A DNA stretch of 64,000 nucleotides from the NCBI GenBank assembly GCA_948146395.1, contig OX411543.1, positions 70,174,948 through 70,238,947 on the forward strand, written 5' to 3'. The notes beneath the pieces were generated by a model, which was given only the letters and a program-made list of their open reading frames with translations, made no database searches and was not told where the DNA came from. Shown piece after piece: positions 24,609-37,000 of this stretch. This DNA comes from Fragum whitleyi (taxonomy: Eukaryota; Mollusca; Bivalvia; Cardiida; Cardiidae). The first letter of the stretch is position 1. Each line of letters opens with the position of its first letter. Made by a program: the position numbers and the translations under genes.

Positions 24609-25044
24609 ATGAACAAGGATTCAGAGGTTGCAATATTGTATGGCATCCATGGCAAATGTAAATCTGGATTAAGGAACTGATATATTTTTAAAGAAACAGT
24701 GAAGTGTTATAGATTAATTTATGGATGACAATGTCCACAAGATGTTTGTTTGTTTTCATCTTTATTTCAACTTAGAGGATTCGTTACATTCAATCTTAGC
24801 AATTTTCACTGAGTAAATGCTGTGGTTTAGTCTTTATGTGTCAGAAGCATATAATGTTTGAAAACTTCTATTACTTTAAAAAAAAAGTAAGTTATTTAGT
24901 TTACTTTAAAAAAAAGTAAGTTATTTAGTTATTGCTCAATAAAGCTAATAAATTAAAAAGTAAGTTACATGTAATTAGGTATAGCTGGTTTAAACCTATT
25001 TATTTTACATCAAATTAGAAACAAGAACAGACAGCTTATGGCTC

Positions 25045-25215
25045 TTGATTCTGCTTCCTTGAAAATTCACCAGTACTCGCACCAATTGCATGGGCCAATG
25101 AAAAAACTAAGATCAATAGCCATGGCACTCAAGGGAATCAGAACTCAGAACCTTTGATACAAGAGGTCGACACACTACCTCTAGACTGCGGACACCTGCT
25201 ATTTAGGTTTAGCTC
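25045..25215 (-). repeat. tRNA-like SINE fragment (minus)
   Basis: The sequence 'gattctgcttcct..gaaaattcacc...gaatcagaactcagaacc..cctctagactgcgg' shares order and words with 63405-63580. The reverse complement of the latter has a B-box-like GAGTTTGATTC. Two diverged copies support an interspersed SINE. Confidence 0.45.
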
Positions 25216-25341
25216 ATTAAAGCTTCCATATTCAAAAGTATTTTATTAAGGTACATCTCATTAAAGCTTATAAATATAAATGAATTTATAAAGGTATAAC
25301 TTATCATCAAGCAGAGCTCTGGTTTTGTAATGAAATTCAGG

Positions 25342-25441
25342 AGGTATAAACTAAGATCAGACTGCACATGAGTGCAGGCTGATCTTTGTTCATACCTCCT
25401 ATCAAAGCAGAGATGTTCCTCGTTTCAGCAGGATAAGGGTT
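25342..25441 (+). repeat. GATCAGACTGCACAT hairpin repeat, copy 2
   Basis: AGATCAGACTGCACATGAGTG with GCAGGCTGATCTTTGTTCAT, then 'acctcctatcaaagcaga' and 'cagcaggataagggtt'. Confidence 0.75.
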
Positions 25442-25862
25442 GAAAATTGATAATAGCCCTGATAGAATTTATCAAATTGGAAAAATATAGAGTCTAAAAT
25501 AGACATTTGAATCATGGATTCTGAGAACCCAATTGTTTTAGACTTTCTAAAAGGTCATCTGTCAGGGTGTCTAACAGTATGGTGAAAAGTCAAGGTCATT
25601 TTCCTCAAAACTGTTGGTGTATGTTAGTTACATTTCTATTTGTGTTCATGTATATTGTCTGCTAAGTGCTTGGAGTACCTGTTATGTGTAGGTGTGGGTA
25701 TACCAGTAAATGCCAGCATGTCATGCTAGGTATGAGACTAGGACTTGAACAAGTATTACCTGGTGTATATTGATAATGTATTAACTGCCAGAAAAGTGAG
25801 CTGTACAGTTTTAATACTTGATTGGTGCTTTTCTTGAGCCTGCTTTTGATTAATAGAATAAA

Positions 25863-28257
25863 CTAGAAAGCCATGGATGGCTTGAGTCGCTCCACAGGCT
25901 TGAAATTCATGTAAAGCAATAAAAGTTTTGACTAGACTGTTAGATATTTTTGATTCTACTGATGATAAAATGATTTTCAAAGTTTCAACTATATAACATC
26001 TACAAAAATGACACCCGCCCATAAAATGCATATTTTCACCTGATCACAATAATTTTTTATACGCCCGTCGAAGACGGGACGTATTATGGGATCACCCGTG
26101 GCGTCCGGCGTCCGGTTGTCCGGGCGTCCGGGCGTCCGGGTGTCCGGGCGTCCGGGCGTCCGGCGGCGTCCACTTCTTTGTCCGGAGCATAACTCTGTCA
26201 CTTGAAGTCCGATTGACTTCAAACTTGGCAATTATATTCTTCTCATTATTGCGGAGTGCAGTGCACAAGAACCATAACTCTACCTGGCCTATTTTTTGAG
26301 TTATTGCCCTTTGTTGTTTTTCAGACTTATATCTTGTCCGGAGTATATCTCTTAAAGTATTATAGCTAGGATCATGAAACTTCATGGGTGTATAGACCTC
26401 ACCAAGGGGGAGTGCAGTGCACAAGAACCATAACTCTACCTGGCCTATTTTTTGAGTTATTGCCCTTTGTCGTTTTTCAGACTTGAATCTTGTCCGGAGT
26501 ATATCTCTTAAAGTATAATAGCTAGGATCATGAAACTTCATGGGTGTATAGATCTCACCAAGGGGGAGTGCAGTGCACAAGAACCATAACTCTACCTGGC
26601 CTATTTTTTGAGTTATTGCCCTTTGTTGTTTTTCATACTAGAATATTGTCCGGAGTATATCTCTTAAAGTATAAAAGCTAGGATCATGAAACTTCATGGG
26701 TGTATAGATCTCACCAAGGGGGAGTGCAGTGCACAAGAACCATAACTCTACCTGGCCTATTTTTTGAGTTATTGCCCTTTGTTGTTTTTCATACTAGAAT
26801 CTTGTCCGGAGTATATCTCTTAAAGTATAATAGCTAGGATCATGAAACTTCATGGGTGTATAGATCTCACCAAGGGGGAGTGCAGTGCACAAGAACCATA
26901 ACTCTACCTGGCCTATTTTTTGAGTTATTGCCCTTTGTTGTTTTTCATACTAGAATATTGTCCGGAGTATATCTCTTAAAGTATAAAAGCTAGGATCATG
27001 AAACTTCATGGGTGTATAGATCTCACCAAGGGGGAGTGCAGTGCACAAGAACCATAACTCTACCTGGCCTATTTTTTGAGTTATTGCCCTTTGTTGTTTT
27101 TCAGAATTGAATCTTGTCCGGAGTATATCTGTAAAAGTATTATAGCTAGAATCATGAAACTTCATGGGTGTATAGATCTCACCAAGGGGAGGTGCAGTGC
27201 ACAAGAACCATAACTCTACCTGGCCTATTTTTTGAGTTATTGCCCTTTGTTGTTTTTCAGACTTGAATCTTGTCCGGAGTATATCTCTACAAGTATAATA
27301 GCTAGGATCATGAAACTGCATGGGTGTATAGATCTAACCAAGGGGTAGTGCAGTGTACAATAACCATAATTCTACCTGGCCTATTTTTTGAGTTATTGCC
27401 CTTTGTCGTTTTTCAGACTTGAATCTTGTCCGGAGTATATCTGTAAAAGTATAATAGCTAGGATAATGAAACTACATGGGTGCAAAAAATATTCATTCAA
27501 AATAACCTCAGTTCTATTCAAACCCCCAGTTAATACTAAGCAGTGTGACGGGCGTATCTTGTGACAATTTGGCACCTTGTTTGTAGACTGATTAACAGTC
27601 ACTCAAGGATCATTCATGTAAAATTTCATTGGTATCCATCAATAACATCTTAAGAAAATGATTTTCAAAGTTTCCACTATATAACATATGGAGAAATGAC
27701 CTCCGCCCATAAAATACATAGTTTTCATCTGATCACTGTAAATTTTTGTAGACTGATAGAGGGTCACTCAAGGATTATTCCTGTGAAGTTTGGTTGAAAT
27801 TCATCCAGTAGTTTCTGAGGAGAAGATTTTTAAAGAAAAAGTTTATGGTTGATATCCATTGATTAGATTCTGAGAAAATGATTTCAAAAGTTTCCACTGT
27901 ATAACTTATAGAGAAATGACCTCTGCCCATTAAATGCATATTTTTCATCTGATCTCAATAATCTTTTGTAGAGTGATAAAAGGTCACACAAGGATCATTC
28001 ATGTAAAATTTCATATTTTCATATTTGGAAATTAGCCATGCCCATTAAATCCATGTTTTTCATTGGATCAAAATTTCTTGAACAACTTTGAAAGAAGGTC
28101 ACCCAAGGATCATTCCTGTGAAGTTTGGTTGAAATTCATCCAGTAGTTTCTGAGGAGAAGATTTTTAAAGAAAAAGTTTATGACCGCACGCACGGACGGA
28201 CGCACGAAGGACACAACGCCATGACAATAGCCCCAGTGGCTTTCAGCCAGTGGAGCT
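25863..28257 (-). mobile_element. Family B element B3 (minus), interrupted by C2
   Basis: The minus-strand 5' end at 28257 is AGCTCCACTGGCT gaa AGCCACtgGGGCT, TATTGTCATGGC and a CGTCCGTCCGTG microsatellite. The 3' end at 25863 is AGCCTGTGGAGCGAC, AAGCCAT-cc-ATGGCTT and CTAGTT. The core matches B2. Family C element C2 (26059-27579) splits a core unit: left flank 'gatcacaataattttt', right flank 'gtagactgat', which are contiguous in B2. Confidence 0.8.
26059..27579 (+). mobile_element. Family C element C2 (1.5 kb), nested in B3
   Basis: The ends are identical in design and nearly in sequence to C1: ATACGCCCGTCgaaGACGGGaCGTAT at the 5' end and GACGGGCGTATCTTGTGACA...GGCACCTTG at the 3' end. The microsatellite GTCCGGGCGTCCGGG is longer than in C1. 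There are about eight 156-bp core units; antisense open frames of 123-162 codons are a product of the 52-codon unit length. It is inserted in a T-run. Confidence 0.85.
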
Positions 28258-28289
28258 AAAAAAGGATTCATCATGAAAATTTCTTTGAG

Positions 28290-28550
28290 ACAAGTTGATA
28301 CAGTTGGTAGCATATCTAACAGTCAATCATAAGGTTCAATCCCCCATGGGAGCACTTCTCATTTCCAACTTCTCGTCTCCCAAAAATGGGTTGAAATCAT
28401 AGACTTATATGGGGTAGTGCAGCAGGCTAGGAAAGGATGTAATGGTAGCACTGGTCTGAGAAATACCAGAAAACCATTGTAAGGTGCTTCAGCTGTCACA
28501 ATATGACTGAAAGATTTTGAAAAGGGAAATCTCAGTCACTAAGCCTTTTG
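28290..28550 (+). repeat. tRNA-derived SINE, diverged copy
   Basis: The body matches the SINE at 10699: 'gggttgaaatcatagac', 'aggctaggaaaggatgt', 'gagaaataccaga' and 'accattgtaaggtgctt'. The tRNA-like head is decayed (tacagttggtagca; ggttcaatcccccat). Confidence 0.65.
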
Positions 28551-29112
28551 TTGTCTTCAGTTCACTCAGTTTCAACATGAAATTTCTTTGTTTTCTTAGT
28601 CAAAATTTAATGAGAAGAGTTTTGATGGGTTGATTAACATCTTTTTTTCAAACATTGTCTTTAAAATCAAGTACAGAATCGTTTAGTAAGATTGTATATT
28701 GTTGCTTTACTTTTAAAATAGTTTAACCACACTGAGAACAAAGCTGAAGTTTCCAGGTTTATTATTAAAAACTGGTAACAGAATTTAGACTTTTCAATGG
28801 CAAGGATTTGTAGGTTGTCTAATATAATGAATTATTCAGGTAAAGAGGTCTGCAATGCATAAAAGGAAATCAGACATCAAACATGTAACAACACTTATTT
28901 GCATGGAATATGTGATGGTTTGATAACTTGTGGGAGGTTTAGAGCTAGAGTTCAGTGTTTCTATACTTAACCATTTTCATGCTGAATGAAAAATCTTGGC
29001 AAAAGTGCAACAAAATCTAAATGCTCAAAGCTCTGGATGCCTTATATGTGAGTTAGTTTTCATTTTGAAAATTAGATTTTCAAGCTTTTCTGGTTCAAAA
29101 ATGGAAAATCAG
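28551..29112. other. No gene recognised
   Basis: AT-rich, no array or exon pattern. Confidence 0.4.
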
Positions 29113-29213
29113 GTGGTATAGACAAAGATCAGACTGCAAATATGTGCAGGCTGATGTTTGTCTATAGTTCCTGCCAAGGCAGGAATATTCCCGTATCAGC
29201 ATGACAGGGGTTG
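29113..29213 (+). repeat. GATCAGACTGCACAT hairpin repeat, copy 3
   Basis: AGATCAGACTGCAAATATGT with GCAGGCTGATGTTTGTCTAT, then 'ttcctgccaaggcaggaat' and 'cagcatgacaggggttg'. Confidence 0.75.
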
Positions 29214-30003
29214 AATTTTCACCTTTCTTCTTAAATCTTGTTATACTTATTATCAAAATATATTTGATTTATTGAAGGCTACAGATTTTATTACAAAGAA
29301 AATTTGCCAAAAATGCAAGACAATAGAGAATTACAACAAGTGAAAAGTCGAGATCAAAACCAAAAAAGATACCTGAATAAAAACAATTTACCACTGTAGG
29401 GGAGTGAGGTTTATAGCCATTTTGAATAAACTGGGGCGCAGTACACTAACAAAATCAAGGACAAATTTGAAGCAAATCATTTATTAAAGCATTGAACTTA
29501 CCATTTGGTCTTGAAATTGCATTGACTTTCCATTAAAATCATCCTGGAACTGAATTGGTGGGGATAGGGGTTTATTAGAACATCTAGTTTTCAAAAAGAA
29601 ACCAAAAATGGTTGATTTTGATGAAAGGTGGGATTAAGTTAGATCACAGGGCTCTATTAGATTTTTTATGGTAATTGTTTTGTAAAATAAGCTGTAGTTG
29701 TCAGGTTTTAAATCTAAAGCTAAAGATTCAAAGGCTAGGTTTTAAAACAGACACATAGCAATGCTTATTTGCATGCATTATGTGATAGTTTTATAATTTG
29801 TTGGTTGTTTAGAGCTGGTGTCCATTGTTTCAATCTTTATAGGGAGGAACTCATACTTTGATTTTCATGTCTTTGCGTGTCATTTCCAACAATTTTAAAG
29901 GTTTGCAGTGTTAAGACTTTGATCTGCACAGTTTAATCAGAATCTTTACTGCACCCTAAATAGATAGCTTCTGACCCATAATTGTCACCTCACAATAAGA
30001 CAA
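29214..30003. other. No gene recognised; SCAPER 5' flank
   Basis: No coding exon is identifiable. A 5' UTR exon or the promoter of SCAPER could lie here or further left, but I see no decisive signal. Confidence 0.35.
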
Positions 30004-30388
30004 TTTATAACATGACCTACGTTGTGGGAGTGAAATAACTTGGTTGAATATTTTCTATATTACATGCATGTTATTACACTAGTGGAATAACAATGCAAAT
30101 GAGCTCAGAGTAAATAGCAAGGCTATTTTGTAACTGCTAAAATGACGTCATAATGTATATATTGTGACATCTGTTTTAAAAAAAAATGTTTTTAAAAATT
30201 TTGCGGATAATTGAAATGTCGAATTTCAATAATTTGGGTCATATTATAAATAGAATATAAAATTTGTGCTCATAAAATACAGAATTTATGAAACTCGTCA
30301 TCTATAAACAGATAAAAACTCGGATAGCCTCGTTTTTGTCTGTTTAAATAAAATCGGTATTCCATGACCACTCATTCAATATCCTCTA
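30004..30388 (+). repeat. Element H1 (CRE-bearing repeat)
   Basis: It starts TTATAACATGACCTACGTTG and carries an internal inverted match GGTCATATTATAAATAG. It has a full palindromic CRE (TGACGTCA, 30143-30150) and a second hairpin near the right end (AACAGATAAAAACTCGG / CCTCGTTTTTGTCTGTTT). Copies: 30389-30800, 32795-33214 (minus) and 43689-44078. Confidence 0.7.
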
Positions 30389-30800
30389 TTTATAATATGA
30401 CCTATGTCGTGGGAGTGAAATAACCCGTTGAATATTTTTGATATTACACGGGTACTAGTGGAATAACTATGAAAATGAGCCAAGAACAAATAGCAACGTT
30501 GTTTTGTAATCGCGAAAATGACGTCATAATTTGTATATTGTGACGTCAGTTTTAAACACCGTTATATGTTTCGCGGAAAATTGAAATGTTGAATGTGAAT
30601 AATTTTGACAATTTTTTGCAAAAAATATGGTCATATTATAAATAGAATATAAAATTTGTGCTCATCAAATACAGAATTTATTGAACTCTTCATCTGTAAA
30701 CAGATAAAAACTCGGCGCAGCCTTGTTTTTATCTGTTTATAGATGACTCGTTTAATTAATTCAGTATTCCATGACAAATCATTTAATATTCAATATATAT
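30389..30800 (+). repeat. Element H2 (tandem copy of H1)
   Basis: Directly follows H1. It has two full CRE palindromes (30519-30526 and 30541-30548) and the terminal hairpin AAACAGATAAAAACTCGG / CCTTGTTTTTATCTGTTT at about 30700-30742. It ends about 78 bp before the first SCAPER coding exon. Confidence 0.7.
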
Positions 30801-30878
30801 TTGATGTGCTATACAGCTGTCCAGGCTACTCAATGTCCGTCTTTCACCTAATTTCACATTTGTTTTCTGTAATTGTAG

Positions 30879-31002
30879 CATGGGTATGGGAAGATGAATG
30901 GATCAGATCGTGTCAAGAAGATTGTACAAGAAGAAGGAAGGACTGCCCGTAACCTTGTGTTGTACCATGTACCAGTAGATAGTAACTCACAATATCCACA
31001 TG
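30879..31002 (+). CDS. SCAPER: SCAPER exon 1 (first identified)
   Basis: Acceptor tgtag before CATGGG and donor gtatgt after. The frame from ATG 30894 gives VKKIVQEEGRTARNL, matching the conserved N-terminus of SCAPER. Five codons before the ATG (HGYGK) are open, and a splice acceptor precedes them, so translation may begin in an unseen upstream exon. Ends in phase 1. Confidence 0.9.
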
Positions 31003-34000
31003 GTATGTATTGACAGTTTGGCTGTTATGGGATAAAAAGATATAGGCTTGTTACTGTAACTCTCTTTCTTACTTGCATAACTTGTAATAGGCTTACATAC
31101 AAAACCCCACAACTGCTTCATGGAAGGTCTTCTTTGGCACGATGGTTAGAGAGTTGGTTGTGTAATCCTATGATTTCAATATTTCTGTTCAGTGTTGGTT
31201 CAATCCTTGCCTACAGTGGTTAATTTTCAGCTATGCTTTAAGTACAGATTAAAAACTTACAGAGACAACACATGTAGTCAACCTATACACTTGCCCATGT
31301 CTTCTTATTTCACTCATGATGCCACATTTTTGGCCTGAGTATCCATGAATGTCCAGAATGTTTATCTCCAATAAGCACATTTTTACATGTTTTGTCAAAA
31401 AACTAGGTCAAAGGTTCAAGTCTTAGAAATATATTCGTGCACTGCAGAAGCCACATTTTCTACTCAAATGGCTTGAACTTGGTCAGAATTTTTGTCTTCA
31501 TGTTATATCTCGCATAATTTTGGAATTGGGTCAAGTTTGTTAAAGTAAAAACTAGGTAATTGGTTCAAATCTTATGAAAACCTTGTGTTCACTATAGAGG
31601 CCACAACAAGTGCCAATGGTCCTCCTGTTTTCTGATCTATTTAAACTAGTAAGAACAACATAGCTACAAATGTTTTGACATTGATTCAAACTTTGACATA
31701 TTGAAATCCAACATCTTCTCTGTTTCAGATTTTACTGGGATTCAAACATACCTGGATACATATCTTCTAAGGTTCAAGACTCTGTAGAATCAGAAATATT
31801 ATTTCTCCAGGATTGTTTAACAAGACGGTAGTTGCTGGTGAAGATAAGATCATAGCATCTTTCTGTTTCAGATCGCTCAAGACCAAGACAAATAAGGAAG
31901 AACAACCTTAAAGACTCCAAAGATAACATCAAAGTTTTGTCAAAATCAGCTGATTTATTGAAATCCCCTAAGACAGACGGGTCCAAAAAGCCTGACCTGC
32001 GAGCTAGATACTGGAAGTTTTTGTTTGACAATCTACAAAGAGCTGTTGATGCTATCTATGAAACATGTGAGCAAGATGAGAGTGCTCTTGAATGTAGGGT
32101 AAGGATTCTTCTGAACTAACAAGCAGTTAAGTTCTCAAAGGAGGTTTAAAGGAAATGACTATGATACGTTCAGGGAGAAAAAAAATCTTATGCTAAATTT
32201 GTGGGTGAATTGAAGATTTGTTTGTATGGGATTTCATACCACTTTCAACTTCATTGCCATAATTTCATGTCATCTGTCGCTTGTGATTTCCTCTTATTTC
32301 TCTCACCCAGTACAACCATAACATTTCATCTGAGCCACCAGCTGTGCATCCCACCTTAATCATACTACTTGTCATACACCAATTGGTGGAAAATAAATGG
32401 CTTTTGTCATTTTGACTTTAGACAAATGTCTGATGAAAGTTTGAACTGACAGCTACCAAAGAAAAAAAATGATCAACTGTAAATTCAGGCATGTTGAGTA
32501 GATCAGATACTTGAGGGCCCATACTTTTCCTAAAAAGTACCAGTATACTGTAAAGTGTGCCTGTAACAATGTACGGTAGCGTTATTAACACCTTATACTG
32601 TCTTTAACAAAGCTGAATGTACTGGTCTAGACGAGGCCTCTTTATAATACTAGTCAGTGGATATAAAGATATTTTTATGTAACTCTGTATTTTCTGAGAA
32701 GTGTTGTAATCTAATTTTACCTAAATATTGAAACTCTCATTTAGCAAAAAAAGTGTGTTTGAAGAATCCTGTGTAAATGTCAATTAAATACAGGATTTTG
32801 AATGAGTGGTCATGTAATACATAATTTATCAAACAAGTCATCTATAAACAGATAAAAACAAGGCTGCGCCAAGTTTTTATCTGTTTTAGATGACAAGTTT
32901 AGAAAATTCGGTATTGAATGAGCACAAATTTGCAATCCTTATCTATAATACATGTATAACCCGAATTTGCATGGTTAAAACGAAGAAATTACAATATTTA
33001 TCGATTTCAGTTATTTTGCGAAACATAACACCTTTTGCAAAATGACGTCAGCTAATCTTTTATTACATCATTTTCCCATTGAAAAAATAATGTTGCTACC
33101 AGTATCTGTTCTTAGCTCATTTGCATAGTTATTCCACTAGTGTAATAACACCTGTGTAATATCAAAAATATTCAACAGGGTTATTTTCCCCTTGCAGCGT
33201 AGGTCATATTATAATAATTATTACACTTACAGGAGGTGATTATGATGTTAGAACACAGTACTAGAGATTTCCAGTCCTTGATAGACAGACTCCATGTACA
33301 AAAGGAGTATGAAATAGCTACAAAAGAGGGCGACAGGTAGGGAACACAATAGAAGTCCAACAAAAAGAAAATTAACATCAATTTCACATATTGAGGGTTC
33401 AGTGCAAGACTGTACTTAGTGTCTATACATTGTATATGGAGATCAACCTGTGCATCTACACATTGTGATTAGAGTCTTTACTGTGGATAAAATGGTCTCT
33501 TTTCACAATCAGAAAATAATATAATGCTCTGAGCTTTGAGTAGCTGTTATATGAGTCTGTATGTGAGACATCCAACAAATTACTTAAGTGCAACATGAAG
33601 ACCCAGATCAGCCGGTACATCTGCACAAGTCCTTACTGTACCATCAAAAGATTGGTGCTGACTCAAAGTCTCTGTTGATTTAAAGGTAGTGGACCCGTAA
33701 TAGTTCCACAACGTTTCAGAAGTAATGAACTTTAACAGTGTTGACCGACATTTCCTAATGATTTTCATAGAACTAATGAATTATTCTTCATAAAAAATAG
33801 TATACGTTTTTGTTCTATGTTTCCAGACCCACTTCTATAGCGTGGGAGGTCCGTAAGATGTCTCCTGGTAAATCACCGAGTGGAATGGGGCATCATGGTC
33901 ACACATCACCGAGTCCCGCACAGAGGGTCCTCAACTTCTCACATCCAGAAGAGACAGATTCTGTAGCTAATATACCCAGGTAAGGGTTAAACTGGCAGAT

Positions 34001-37000
34001 TGCCTCTCTTAATCTCAATTAAAATGATTAACCAAGCAAATTAATATTTTATCATGTATGAAATCAGTGTAAGCAAACATTCAATTTTGTCAGTGAGTAG
34101 GCAGAAGCAATAATGAAACTGTGTTTGGGTTATTGTGCAAATAAATGCATTCAAAACACTAACTATTCTGCCAAGCATAGTGCTAAAGTCATAACCATTC
34201 AATTTGTCAGTGGGCAGGCAGAAGCAATAATGAAACTGTGTTTGGGTTATTGTGCAAATAAATGCATTCAAAACACTAACTATTCTGCCAAGCATAGTGC
34301 TAAAGTCATAACCATTCAATTTGTCAGTGGGCAGGCAGAAGCAATAATGAAACTGTGTTTGGGTGTTGTGCAAATAAATGCATTCAAAATGCTAACTAGT
34401 CTGCCAAGCATAGTGCATAACTCATAACATTCTACTGCTTTTTGCTACATCCTCCTAATGTATTTACAGGTTTGGCAGACAGTATAGATGAGGAGCAACC
34501 TGCACAGATGTGCAGCCTTATCTTAACCTACACAGCCTGCTGTCTACATTTATCATGGAATCAAGCCTTTATTGACCTGATATCACTTGTCTGATAACAT
34601 ATTATGATATCAGACACTATTTTTAGAAACAATTTGCTTACATGTTCACCTGAATTCTTTGATTGTTACGGATTTATTATAATTAAGCGCAATTAAAGGT
34701 TGCATGATAAATAGAATAACATGTAAGTGCCTTAAAATATCAATGTTTTCTGGTCTCGGTAGTGAGAAATTATCATTACTCGGCAAAACCTTGTCATGAT
34801 AAATTCTCCCAAACCCGACCAGATATCATTGATATTAGACACTAACATGTTTTTCTCTATATCTTTTGTCTGAAAAAGTGGTTTGAATGCCTCCAAAATT
34901 CTGCAATTTGTTTGACACAAAATGTAAATTTAATAGGATAAGGGCTTATAATTGCTGCTTTAGTTAAAACTTGTCTTGAATTCCTTATCATACTATAAAT
35001 TTGTTTTTACCATACAGGGCTCAAACAAATGGGAACAGTTGGGCTGACAGAGTGAGAGGTGTGAAGGTGACAACCCATGGACAAAGGGGGACTATCCTAC
35101 CTAAAGAATCTCATCCAGTATTACCTGAACCACCAATTCTCTCCCCTGTTCCATCATCTCAAACAGAATCAGACTCGTATAAAGAGGCAAATGGTGAGTG
35201 GGGCAAACGAGTTTTGAAATATAAGAAATCTTTCTTCCACACTTAAGGAAAATTGGACCATATTGGAAAATTGTAAAAAATTTCAATAAAGAAATGAAAC
35301 AGATTAGATATTGATCTTTTGAATATGAATGAATACAGAGCTACAGATAGAGTGGGTATTTTGGATTTAAGATCAAAGTATTAAAAACAATAGCCCAAAC
35401 CCTATGTTTTTGGTACTCATTGGAATTGTTTCATCAACACAATTCCAATGAGTACCAAAAACATAGGGTTTTATTGAGAAATAAAGATTTAAGACTGGCT
35501 TTACCCACTTTAATCTGTACCTCTGTGAATAGTAAGGTAGAATTATCTTTCCACTGGTGATAGATCTTTGATTTACAGATCTTCAAGTTCATTTGCAAGA
35601 TGTAAGATAACATGATGCCAAATAAAGGTTGATTCATTATTTTTTTTTGTTTTTGTCTGCCAAAGCTTTGTTTACAGCTGGAATACGCTGTGAACAGTAA
35701 CAGTTTGGTTAAGTTCTTAACATTTTCTAAACCATCTATATTTTAGAATCTGAAGAATCAGATGGCTGGGAGACAGTACAAAGATCTGGTAAAACCAAGC
35801 CTTATGGATCTCCATCTCAAAGGTCTCTAGAAAACCTGAGTACCTGCTCAAGCCACTCTGCTGAAAAACACAAACTAAAGCGTTCAGTGTCTGACCCTAA
35901 TGCAGCTGTTCAGAAATTCAAGAGGCCCGGACATAGAGGTAAACATGGCAAGAGTCCAGAGAAGGAAGTTAAAACAGGGTCAAATCAGAGTCTCGCCTCA
36001 CAACCGGAAGAAGGCAGACCCAGAGCTGACAGTAAAGATAGTGAAAAGGAGAACCGACCAAGTGTAAAGACCATTCCAATTGTGAGTTCATTGACATCAA
36101 ATAAAGGTGTTGCTGTTGTACAAAATAAGAAGACTGCTAAAGTTGACAAGGCATCTAATGCTGAGTCTAAAAAGATGAGTGAAAATAAGAAGTTGTCTGA
36201 CCCTAAAAATGTGATAAGTGAAAATAAGAAGTCATCTGACCCTAAAACTGTGATGAGTGAAAGTAAGAAGTCAACTGACTCTAAAGCTGTCAGATCAACT
36301 AGTAAAACCAGTTTGGATAAACCTAAAAGTGTTAGAACTGGTTCTGGAGTGACTAAAAAGTCTGAGTTAAGAGCTGCAGCAAAGGCTGCTAAGGCTGACA
36401 GGGATGTGAAATCTGAAAACAAAGTGACAGTAAATAGTGATCTGTGTGAGGATGTATCCAAATCTGAAGTGAAAGTCGAGGATATAAACATTGACCTGGT
36501 GCCGGTTAAAGTGGAACATGTGAATGGTAATTTGGACAACATAAAACCAGACCCTGATGATGACACAATTGAATTGGATAATGTAAGTGACAAAAATTGG
36601 AAAAATATGATGGTCAATAAAAAAAAAAAAAAAGTCTGAAGAATCATTTTTAGCTCCACTGGCTGAAGGCCAGCGAGCTATTGTCATGGCGGAGTGTCCG
36701 TCGTGCGTGCGTGCATCCGTCTGTGCGTCCGTGCGTAAACTTTTTCTTTAAACATCTTCTCCTCCCAAACCAATGGGCGGATTTTAACGAAACTTGGTAG
36801 AAATGATCCTTGGGTAGCCCCCTTCTTAAATTGTTCAAAGAATTTTGATTGGCCCCCAAATATGGGCGTGGCAGGGCGTGGCATTTTTTCACTTTGAAAT
36901 CTTTAAAAATCTTCTCCTCCCAAACCATTGGGCCGATTTCAATGAAACTTTAACAGAATGTTCCTTGGGTGACCCTTTACTTAAATTGTTCAAGAAATTT

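Noticed and set aside
36583..36639. Extension of SCAPER exon 6 to a stop at 36639
   Set aside because: A consensus GTAAGT donor at 36583 joins in phase 0 to exon 7, which encodes the conserved downstream helix; the extension is an intron read-through.
35985..36659. Minus-strand open frame of 224 codons opposite SCAPER exon 6
   Set aside because: It is the antisense shadow of a low-complexity coding exon whose + strand frame is supported by splice sites and homology.
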